Of a stretch of DNA of 64,000 bases, positions 48,661 through 59,700 are shown one piece after another. The notes beneath the pieces are model-generated. The model made no database searches. It was not told the DNA's origin and saw nothing but the letters and a program-made list of their open reading frames with translations. Position numbers and translations under genes: made by a program. Every line of letters begins with the position of its first letter. Positions within the stretch are counted from its first letter, which is position 1. The stretch comes from Anisus vortex. Taxonomy: Eukaryota; Mollusca; Gastropoda; Planorbidae. Location: assembly GCA_949126835.1 (NCBI GenBank), contig OX421500.1, positions 21,551,167 through 21,615,166 of the forward strand, read 5' to 3'.

Positions 48661-49898
48661 TGTGTCGTTCTTAAAGTTACGGAAGATGAGCCAAATTATC
48701 AGCATGCACACAACAGCGAAAATCACATAAGCTAAGCAAAATCATGCCAATTACATACAGTCAACTGTGATAACTGTAATTGTGTAATTGTAATATATAA
48801 ATATTTTTTTCATTTACTACAGTTCATGATTTTTTAATATAAAAGACTGTTTGTATCATTCAAAGATCTGAGAATGTGTAAATTAGTTTGGACAACTGTA
48901 TGAGCTGGGTTTTTTTCAATAGTAAACCTCAGTATTTTGTTTTAATTTTTGTGTTGGCACGTTGAAAGAAATAGGTTGGCCTTGTATTGCACTTCGGGCA
49001 CGCGGCCTCAAAAAGGTTCGCCATCACTGACCTATAGTAATCAAGTCTTGACTGAAATGAAGAGACGGGACATGTGTTCTATTAAAACGAGGGCGTTGCT
49101 GACATAGAGCATGTAGATTATAGGAACAAGCTCTAACGACAATGCTGACAAGTGTAAGCCTACTATCAAATGAAAAAGCCAAGATCTCTTACCGTGTTTG
49201 AAACACTGATCTTAGACCATTTGTATTTGTTCAAAAGGAACTTTCCACAGACTGACATCAAATCCACTGTCTTGTCATCATTCAATTTAAGTATGTTTGC
49301 TTCTATCCAAGATTTAACCACAAGACAACATTACGTAAAAGCCCTAACAGCGACAGCACTAGCAGAATGAACGAGGTGGAAGCTTTTATACAGCTCTGTC
49401 TGTAGTTTCCAAGATACACCAAGGCTTTTTGGTGATTCTGTCTAGCTAGCTAGTATACACGGAGATCAGGGTAGGTCCCAAGACTGAGCCATGTGGAACA
49501 TCGCATGTAAGTGAAGTGTCTTTCGATGGGGTCAGATTTACAACAACAAACTGAATTTGGTTGACGAAGTGCAATAAACCAGAGAAATGAAGTTCCAGAG
49601 AGTCACATCACAATTAGGCATAAACCAACAGTTGTAATTGATTCATACTGAAATAATGGTTGTATGCTCTCAATACAAGTATTTCTGATTTAATGGAAAT
49701 GGAATATCCTTTTCTTTTCAGATCAGATTTAAAAAAACAATACAAAATGCAAAATGTATCAATTGTTAATTTTAATTTGCCAAGTATTTTATCTCGTCAA
49801 GAAAAGTAATGACAACTCAGTCTCAAACAGCTTAGCCTATGTTTATAACGCAGTTATCTCTCTTTAAGTTACTTTAACAGCAAACGCAGTGTATTCCA

Positions 49899-50900
49899 AG
49901 GGTCGGCACCTTTTGCGAATAGTGTGCAAAAGTAGGATTTCTAAATCATTCAGCGTGCCAACAGCCTAATAGTAAACCTGCTCTACTATATTTTTAATTC
50001 ATTTATATAAGACAATTTTATAGTTAGCGTCATAGCCAAGAAAATCGTAGGCCTAAATCGTTATATATTTCTTTATAGATCTTCATGTAGTTGTGATTAT
50101 TATTATTAATTTATTTTTGCTTAATACCTAATGCAAAATTTCATTAAATTTATAATTTTACCACCAATGGTTATTGTATCAAAATTAGCGTAGTCGTCAA
50201 GATTTAATTCCTGCATATGGTTACAACTTATGTACGGTTTAATCGTTAAGCGGAATTGATACGTAGTAATCATACAAACTGGGTAGTTAATGTAATGTAA
50301 TATTTATATAATTTTCAACTACGTTTTACAGTTTGGTCATTATAAAGTTATAAGTTGTAGGCCATTTAGTCGTTTATAAAATAAAAACATAATATTAGAA
50401 ATATTAACGGGGAAAAAGGGTTAATTATCTCCCTTTAATTATAATAAAGTTTCTAAAGTTGATTTAATAATGATGCCAAACAAGTTATGTTTTGTTATAT
50501 TAGTTATATAACAAATAATACTGACCGTTAGGGCCTACGGGCTAATTTTTTTTTTTTTAATTGTATATGGTATTTATTACAAGATTTAATTAGAGAGATA
50601 CAATTAATTTACGTATAAACGTTGCAAATAAACATTTCCAGCATTAACTGTTTGTCCATTTTACCATAAGGTATTAGCGAAATAATTACAACAACTGCAT
50701 GTTATTAAAAAAATCTCTTATATTTATTAAATTAATATAAAAAAATTTGTTTTAGAATAACTTATATTTATGTTAAATTATAATTATAGATAATGTGCAT
50801 AAAAACTATTTAAAATGTAGCCTAATCTGTGTCAATTAATGATTCAACATTAGTTTTAATGCTCATCTAAATTAGGCCTAATGTTAATTTAATCACCTTA
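49899..50900. repeat. Dispersed AT-rich repeat, copy 2
   Basis: Starts CAAGGGTCGGCACC, a hAT-like end. 50220-50650 matches 25160-25590 at many points. Right end not found. Confidence 0.6.
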
Positions 50901-53413
50901 TACTTTCAATATTTTTTTAGTTTAATTAAGTTCACATTAGCTGTGAAATAAATATTATGGATGTGGGTGCAACAAGTGAAGGGGAGAGAGTGTGAGCAGG
51001 GATGTGCAGTAAACTAAAAGGAACCTCCCACACTCACATGACGACTTTGTTACTAAATAAACAGTATTCTTTTTAATCCACGGGGCTAGTTAAAGGTCTT
51101 TAAAACAATCCTGAGCTCATAGTCCTGACAAGATGTGTTTGTTGCAGAGGCGGTACTTACCTCACTTAGTACTATTGAACATACATTTCTTTATAATTGT
51201 AAAGGAACATTACAAGTTCAAACCCTCGAACATTGACTTTTTTTGCACCTTGTAGTATTACAATCCCACCAGTACAAATTTAAATAAAGAAAGGAAACAC
51301 TTATCTTGTATATTAACTTTACAATTTAATTGCCATTCGTACAATCAATAGTTTGACATTTAAAAAAAAAAGAAAAATGAACAGAAGAACAAGTATAAAA
51401 TATGAACGTTTGCTATAAAATACAAAATTTACATCCAATGCTGTGACATGCAATAATCACATTGATAATACTACAAAAAGTGTAAAAAGAAATGCATCAA
51501 ATTATTGAACACACACAGACGTAGAAAAACTGTACAAACTTAACTGTCAAATAAATACATACAATAATAAAACATGTAGAAAAATAATGTACCAATATTT
51601 ACAAGCACTATAACAAAATGTTCTAAATGCAGGGAATTGCTATTAAATTTTGAAATATATTTGTAATAAAATTGATTGTAAAATAACATGCTATTAAATG
51701 CAAATTACAAATGCAAAAGAAAAAGAACTAAAAGGCAAAAATGGAAAAAATATGAAAGAAACTGTGATAAGAAGGCATAAAAATATTCAAAACGTATTTA
51801 CAAAATGTTTTCACTGCAAACTGAAAATACTGTTAGGGTGAACTGGTCATGAAATAACTCGTGACCTCCTGACTGTTTATAAACAAATAAATATGACTTG
51901 ACTGTACAAAACAATATTTTATTTTCATTGATTTACGTATGTAAATAAACCTTTTGTAAAAAATAAAGGATCATATTTTGTATACATTCTACATGGTAGA
52001 TAAAGTCAGGAGCATGTGAGGGGTTGTAGAATTGGAAACCCAAACTTTAATGCATAGCTTGCATCAAGCAACAAAAGGTGTTGAATACAACCTATAATCT
52101 TGTGTATGAAACTATAAATTCAAGGATAAAACTATGAAACTATAAACTCAAGTATGAAACTATAAACTTAAGGATAAAACTATAAATTTATAAACTCAAG
52201 TATGAAACTATAAACTTAAGGATAAAACTATAAATTTATAAACTCAAGTATGAAACTATAAACTTAAGGATGAAACTATAAATTCACGTATGAAAGTATA
52301 ACAAATTAGAAAAATTCTAAACACTAATAAATTAATCTTCTAGTCATTATTTTAACGTATATAGTGCTTTTAGCTTTTTTATGATAGAACAATGTCCAGT
52401 CTCAACAAATACAGTGATTTAATTAATGCGCTTACTGAATAATTTCATTTTTTTTTTTGGCATTTACATAAAATACATATTAAAGAGGATTGCATTTTTG
52501 GGTCCATTGTAAATATTTCAACAAGTGTAGAATATGTTTGAATACCATCTACAAAAAAAAGAAATTATTTCATTAATAAAACAATTGGACTCCTATTGAA
52601 AAACCCAAAATCTTTACATTCATGTCTATACTATTCATTCCTTAAATATTAGGTAGCCTACATATTGCTCTACAAATTTAAATAAGAAGTTTACAGTTTA
52701 GAAACATTAATATAACAATATCAATGATTCTAATAACATTTTAATCATTTTTAAAGCACTTCTAATTATTTATAGACAGTGTCTTAACATTTTTTACTAA
52801 AAACTAAAAAGACATTCAATTATCTCTTGGTAGACCTACATTTAATATTTGGCTTTTAACAAACAGTTCAATTGAGATTTCACAAGAAATTAAAATTTTT
52901 GGTTAGTTACTATGGGACTGTTAAAAAGTATGTAATATATAATGCACAGCATTGAATCAATGACTTCAACAACAATATGACTCAATGTGATAACATTTGT
53001 ACACTGATAAACCTTTGTGTAAAAAGTCAATCAGATATCTATGTTAAGTCATTAGAAATTAGAATATTTCATTATACAGACAATACAATCTGCCACAGAA
53101 ACTATAGGAAGACCTGGACAGTTTTAGGACTTCATATATTTTACCCACATCTCTTGAGAACCAAGTCATGAAGAATCAAACAATTAAGGGATGAACAATT
53201 AACCCAATGACTTCAGAAACAAATTTTGTATCCCATGGTATGTGTAGTGTTGGAAGATTTATATCTTATAGTGCAAGCTTAAGTTTAAAATCACTAATTA
53301 AATTGTGAAGGACAAGCAGTCTGTCCTGGTGCAATTGTACAGATATTCCTTCAGTCAGTTTACAGAATCCATTAGATTATAATCAATTTTTATGTCATTT
53401 GATAACAATCGGC
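50901..53413. other. AT-rich DNA downstream of the aquaporin
   Basis: Probably includes the aquaporin 3' UTR. On the minus strand an AATAAA lies at 51923-51918, about 1.5 kb past the stop; whether it is used is unknown. No gene recognised. Confidence 0.45.
52105..52300. repeat. AT-rich tandem repeat
   Basis: Repeated GAAACTATAAACTCAAGTAT and GGATAAAACTATAAATT blocks; two blocks of about 54 bp are nearly identical. Confidence 0.85.
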
Positions 53414-53734
53414 TCATATTCTACTTTCGTTGCTGTCACGTGACAGATCCACCTTGCGGTATTTCTTGAGCAGCAAATCCCCGCTGTCTTCTTGGCCAGG
53501 TTTTTGGTAAATTTTCTCATGTTTGTTGTGGTTGAACTTATCATTTTTGTGGTAGTTCTTCTCCAGGTGTTTGTCATTGGACCTTTTCTCCAGCTTCTTA
53601 GGGTAAGCTTTCTCTGAGTCTGGAACTTCAGGAGACTTGAGAATTCTTCTCAGACCGATTGGTTTGGTGGCGAATAACAGATCATAGCACAGTGAACCAA
53701 CAATGCCTCCGATCATGGGTCCCACCCAGTAGAT
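53414..53734 (-). CDS. Aquaporin exon 6
   Basis: Acceptor TCTACAG|ATC; TGA at 53416-53414. Codes helix 6 (IYWVGPMIGGIVGSLCYDLL) and the 84-residue cytosolic tail with about 16 lysines and several His and Asn. Confidence 0.93.
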   Translation of the reverse strand: MYWVGPMIGGIVGSLCYDLLFATKPIGLRRILKSPEVPDSEKAYPKKLEKRSNDKHLEKNYHKNDKFNHNKHEKIYQKPGQEDSGDLLLKKYRKVDLSRDSNESRI

Positions 53735-56700
53735 CTGTAGACAAAAGTGTATACAAATTTTAACAGAAATCAAAACACTTACTAACCAGTTGATATTAAA
53801 AGGAAAGCTCTGATATTGATGTTTCCATTGCATCAAAGTATCCATGTAAATGTAATGAGTTACACACATTTTATAATAAGATTGTAATTGTTTTTTTTAA
53901 ATTAGATTTTAGTCTATTTTGAGGTATGATCGGAATGGTTGCACATGATAAAGATGGAAAGACTTTGTTGCTGCCTTCTGCGCCAACGGCATTACAGGCA
54001 GTAAGTAAGTACGTTTTTCAAAATAAAATGCCATCATTCATATTTTAAAGGTGAATAGTCTATTCTGAATAAAACGAAACATAATGAGCTAAATTCGTAC
54101 ATTGTCTTTTCAATGTCTTCAATGCATGAGACTTTATAAAGATAAGCATCCACAGTTAATTGCAGCCAGCAGGAGCTAAGCTTTTCCTTACATTTTTTAG
54201 CACCTACAGTGCTGTGCCCACACAACTAAGAAGAAGTCTGCTTAGAACCCCAAAGGTCTATTAATGGGTTCTGCCCTCAAAACATTTTTTCCTGTTTTTT
54301 TTTAAGGACAGCTTCTTGTCTTTCCATTAATAGAAATGTTTAACTTATATTTGAGTGAGTTTATTTCAGACCTTGTATTCCATAGTTTTGAGTTGTCACC
54401 CATTTTATTCCCTTTTTAAACATAACTATGATAAATTTATATATAATACAGAAATGATTTTCATTGTTTATCTTACATTAGCACAGATGTTCCATTTCTA
54501 TGTTAATCCATTTGATATTTTATCTACTCTGTATTTGTTACACAGATATATAGATACATCTAGGAGTGCAAAACTTTACTTACCCACATATGTTCAAATT
54601 TTTCTTGCACTACAGCTGGGCCAATAGCTCTGCTGGGATTCATGCAGCTACCAGAAATATGAGCCTAGAAAAAAATCAAATTGCTATCATGTTTAAATAC
54701 ATTTTTATAGCTTCTTGAATTCATATTTCTTGGAGGCCTAAAATGTTTTATATGTGCTTATCGAGAACAAAACTTTTAGTTAAATGTTACAAAAATTTCA
54801 AGAAAGAAATTAAAAACCAAATTAGTAATAATATTTTTGGTTATACCAAAAAAAATGTGGAAATAAAATCTTCAGAAAGGTTAAATATTTAAACATGCTT
54901 GTTTATTATTGACGTGTAAAACAAATTCAGATAAATTCTCTTTCTTCCTTATTGGTATTGTGGTAATGGATAGAATTGCCTAAACTACTGAATTAAACAT
55001 ATAGCATTATTCAACCCTGAAGACTGCAAATAATGCTAAGGGTAGAACATTATTTCAGCATGTGTTATTCTGTATGAATTATTTAGTAAAAAGTATATCA
55101 GTCACACTTACAGCGAACAAAACATTCACTGAAACAATCAAGCCAACCATTAAAGGTACAGAACCTTGCATGTCAGATCTACCTGGGTCAATCTGAAACA
55201 AAAGAAGCGGACATAATACATCATTTGCTTATTCAGTTTTATTATAGGATTTATTTAAGGTTAGGGACGGCAGTGAAATTGATCTTAATGTCAGACAAGT
55301 CATTTTTTAAGCTTTTGCCTAAGTTGTATACTTTAATTATTCCTGGATCTAAAACATTACGTTTGGAAATTTTAGTAACATTATTTAAATGTAAAAATTG
55401 CATTTGTAATGGGTATGCATCAGAATTGTATTTTTTTTTTTTACATGTTTACACTACAGTAATATAAAAAATGAGTTTAATTACCGGGTATATATTTATA
55501 TACATGAAATTAAAGGTTAACATCTTGTCTTTGTGGGAAACAAATCTTACAACAAACCATTAAGAAATAGATGAGAAAATTGAATTTTTCAATTTTACTC
55601 CCCAATTATTTTTTTCCCTAGGATTGTCAGTTTTTCAGGTTTTTCTCAAAATACTACTTTTTCTTCTTCTTTTTGTATTAACTTCCTTATTTAACTACCA
55701 ATCGTTATGAATTTTTTTTGCATACATTTATTACATGTATGTAATCAAAGTTACCAGATGAATGTTTGATACGAGTTATACTTTTCCTTCAATTAAATTT
55801 TTTATTTAAATTCTGAGCAATTAAATATTTTTTTTTCCTATGGCCTACTAAAAAATTCATATAAATTTTATTTATCATTTAAACCAAAATTCATCTGCTA
55901 ATTTTATAAAAATATAGCTTATAAATATTTCCGCCAAGTTGCAATACATTATCTTGATAAATAATCAAGTTGATACATTTTATTGTGCGTGGTAAATCGT
56001 TAACTAAAAAATCCAAAATGGCCACAATTTCAATCGCTACCATCAGAAAATATTTTTTTTTTGTACTTACTTGGGCTTGTTTGTACTATCTACATATGAA
56101 AAATGATCATGATAGTGTACAAATAAAAAAAATAGGTTTCTACTGGCTCCCATACCCTTAACATAACATCTGCATGATAAGTTATTTTACATTTGTTCCA
56201 TTGTAAACTAACTCTGCTTATCTCATATTATCATAGTGCCAAGCCAGTATGTCATAGCACCAACCAGTATGTCATAGCACCAGCTATTCTGTCATAGCAC
56301 CAGCGAGTATGTCATAGTACCATTACCAGACTTGAACCCCCCTTCTCTTTGAGAATGTCAGCTGAGATTACTCTCTTAAGGCTTGGAGAACAAACTGCTC
56401 TGTTATAGTACCAAGCAGCATGTCTTAATTCATGACAGTATGTGGCTCACTATTGTCTTGTCCTGTTCCCATAGAAAAAGCCTATAGAGAACACAGAATG
56501 CTTGTGGAATATTATTATTATTATGCCTTTATCTTCAATACGATAACTAAGTCAACTATGACTGATGACTCACTACTCACCATAGCCAGAGTGGCGAAAA
56601 GCAACAGGAAGGTTATAATAATCTCAGCACCCAGGGCTTCCGTGGAAGACACACCTGCTCCAGGAGCGATGACTCCGAGTGTTCCAGCAAAGGAATCCGG

Positions 56701-59700
56701 TACAGTGGCCTTTAGCAACCCAGCCCCTGCTATGGCTCCGGCACACTGAAACAAGATGTACACAGCGCACCTGGAGAAAGATAACATTAAAAGTACAGAA
56801 GATAACATTACGAGTACAGAAGATAACATTGAGAGTACAGAAGGCAACCTTGAGAGTGCAGAAGATAACATTGAGAGCATAGAAGGCAACACTGAAATTA
56901 ACAAAGATAGCTTAGAGAGTACAGAAGATAACATAGATAGAAAATAACTTTAAGTAAGGTTGACACAATGTGTAAACCTTTCAAATTATGGCGCTAAAAC
57001 GATAATATCATGAAGTGAAGTATGAGTCGCGGTGATCTAGCAAGCCTAAGGACAATGTGCTGGCCTCACAATCCCCGTGCACGCCATCGCCACAAGCTAG
57101 TGTACACTGTTCCACTAGCCCCGCAGATCAAGTTAAAATAAAATATTTCCAGAGGCGTGGACAAAAATGTGTAGTCTAGGCCTACATTTTTTTTTCAATC
57201 TTGTGGGGACGGCACACCCTCCCAAACCAGTAGTCTAACTAGATGGGGTGCATTCATCATACTGCCCCATGGACGGGCAAATGTAAATCACTACATGATT
57301 ATGACGGCAAGGGAAGTTCTTAAAAACTGATAGTCTACACTCACAACTGTAACACATCCAAAATATAAGTCTACGACCTTGAAAACGTGTGTATAAAATG
57401 TTTTAGCTAGACTTAATATAAAAGTCTTAAAATGCAAAATTTAAATATTATTGTTTCCTGCTTAATTTCTTCCTTTTACAAACCAGGATAATTTTAACTA
57501 AAACTCTTTGTGTCCTTACATTTCCCATTCACACCTGGGGGACTTGAACTTGAATACGCCGACAATCATTGAACCGTGACATTCACACAACTCAATAGCC
57601 CACGTTTTTTTATATATATTTCTGCGCCGACAACGCAGTGTCAGAAATAAACGTGATTTGATTGGTCGACTTGTTACGTCATTATGGTCCGGACCAATAG
57701 CGACAGTGGATACATTTTGACGGGGAAAGAAAAGGTCATTAGACATTCATTTACATTTCTCTTTTAAATTTTTGGCGCACAAATTCTCGAGAAAGGAATA
57801 ACGATTACCTAACTAACAAAACGGGGTTGTGATTGGGGTGAGAAAAATTAATACAGGATATAGTGGGCAGATGTGCACACATTGTGAGTAATGTTTTGTC
57901 TTCTAAAGTTCTTTTGATAGTTCTTTGTCTTTTGCTGGGAATGTGTTCTTCTTTCTTCATCGTGTGTAGGCCTACAAAATAATTATGTGCTTGTATGCTG
58001 CGCAACTTTCGGGAGTCTGTGGGTGGGGAGGGGGAAGGGGAGGGGGAAGGGAAGAGGTGTTATTATTTTTATGTTGTAACATTTTTTTCCTGGGGGGGGG
58101 GGAGGAAACATTATTTGTGAGGTTATGGCGGGGGCAAGCAACCCCACCCCTCGTGATATAGGCTACACTTTATATCAATACAAAGAAGTATGTTATTTAT
58201 CACATCGAATAGAGGTGCTCATCATCTGATTGTGCCATAGGACAATGAAGACATGGGACAATGAGGGAATGGTTTAAAACTGTCCTTGTGTGACTACTTC
58301 TCGTACTGTGTTTAGTTGTCCGTAGGCCTATCATCTGGTATGCGGCCTATCATCTGGTATGCGGCATAAACAAACAAAAAAGCTTTTAGCAACTATAATT
58401 ACTAGCACAAGTAGCTGGTGTGAAGTTTTGCACTCAGTGCCTATGACATAAAAGGGGATTGTGTGACCAGAGTAACGCCTAAGTTTAGTCATCTTTACTT
58501 TGAACTCATAATATGTAGCCCATTTGTAGACTTGGGGGGGGGGGGGGGGGGATTAACACCCTGCACGCGTTTTTTGCTTTCAAAATTCAGTGAGAACACA
58601 GGGTTGTTTTTATTCTCGGTTTGAGCCTTTGGTAGAATTGATAGACACAGAGTTGAGATAAGATAGCAATGCAGTGTCAAGAAATATATCTTATTATTTA
58701 ACTAAAATATAAGAGACAGAGGAGTTTTCTGGGTGTGGGAATGAACAAAAAAAAGCAATAACAAGTTTGGTAATATATAAATAAAAGTTGACACATTAAA
58801 AGAACAATGAGAATATAGTTGAGTTGTTTCAACAGGGCTTGAGTGACATTGATTGTATCTGAACATTTGAACAGCAGGCGTGGAGAGAGTCAGATTGGAT
58901 GTAGGCTATGTGTGTGTGTCATTTGTTTATCATAGCCAACCGATCTAGGATTTATTGAGGACTTCATGGCGCGACAACATTAGCTACTCTATAGACGAGG
59001 CGGTATATTTCAACATAATAATTTTACACACAAGTAATCAAATTTACGTTAGTTACGCATTTTATAAGCAATTTCCCTTAATTGAAATCACCAAGGCTGG
59101 GATACTGTAGGCCCTATCTTTTTTTGCTATCATAAGCTTTGATCAATGGCGCTATTCATCTTATTATAAATGAAGATAGTTTAATAAGACATCCTCCAAA
59201 ACCAAGTGCAACAAAGGCAATTTTGATTCCAGGATATGGGCATAGGTAGGCCTACCTATTTATAAGCAAAACATGGGGGGGGGGGGGGGGAAGAGCTACA
59301 GTTTAAGCTTACATTGATATAGGCCTACACTTTTTCTTAAGGAACATTATGAACTTTATTTCATACTGTAAATGTGAAATAGGCCTACAGCAAGGGGTAA
59401 GTAGTTGTTCATTAGCAGAAAAACAAACATGTACATAAATGACGGAACATCTGTTGCACAATAAAGAAATGCACAGTAACGGGATGACCTTGACGAGACA
59501 AAACCTAAGTTTAAACACACAACACATGGCCCGAAACCTCCCCCCCCCCCTCCTTCCTTGTTTTTTCCTACTCCACTGATAAGACAACATAGGTTTGTTT
59601 GGCACACATATTTAACTCAGGGCTCCTAACAGGGGCGGAAATAGTTCTTATCGCGGCACATTATTTTTTCTACGTTTGCTACAGTATACTCGTTCTCTTA

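Larger units (their letters stand above)
46965..49029 (+). mobile_element. Decayed hAT transposon
   Basis: Left end CAGCAATGGCAAAGCT, right end the inverse of CAGTGATGGCGAACCT. Flanks are ACCTATAA (46957-46964) and ACCTATAG (49030-49037), a 7/8 match to an 8-bp target duplication. 2,065 bp including a LINE insertion at 47385-47512. Subterminal GGCACGC motifs at both ends link it to the fragments at 27720 and 42691. Confidence 0.88.
35527..53413. other. Intergenic region between convergent genes
   Basis: 17.9 kb between the Hox stop and the aquaporin stop. Contains both 3' UTRs (limits unknown), tandem arrays and mobile elements listed separately. The 83-residue frame at 35653-35904 lies in the likely Hox 3' UTR and resembles nothing known. 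GCGTTATACGGCGGATCCG occurs twice (39006, 39761), an unidentified repeat. Confidence 0.6.

Noticed and set aside
49170..49370. 66-residue plus-strand frame
   Set aside because: No domain recognised and no splice or poly(A) context; probably chance.
54915..54985. LINE fragment in aquaporin intron 4
   Set aside because: Translation vaguely resembles TN..K.SFF..GI of the LINE C-terminus but is too short and diverged to support.
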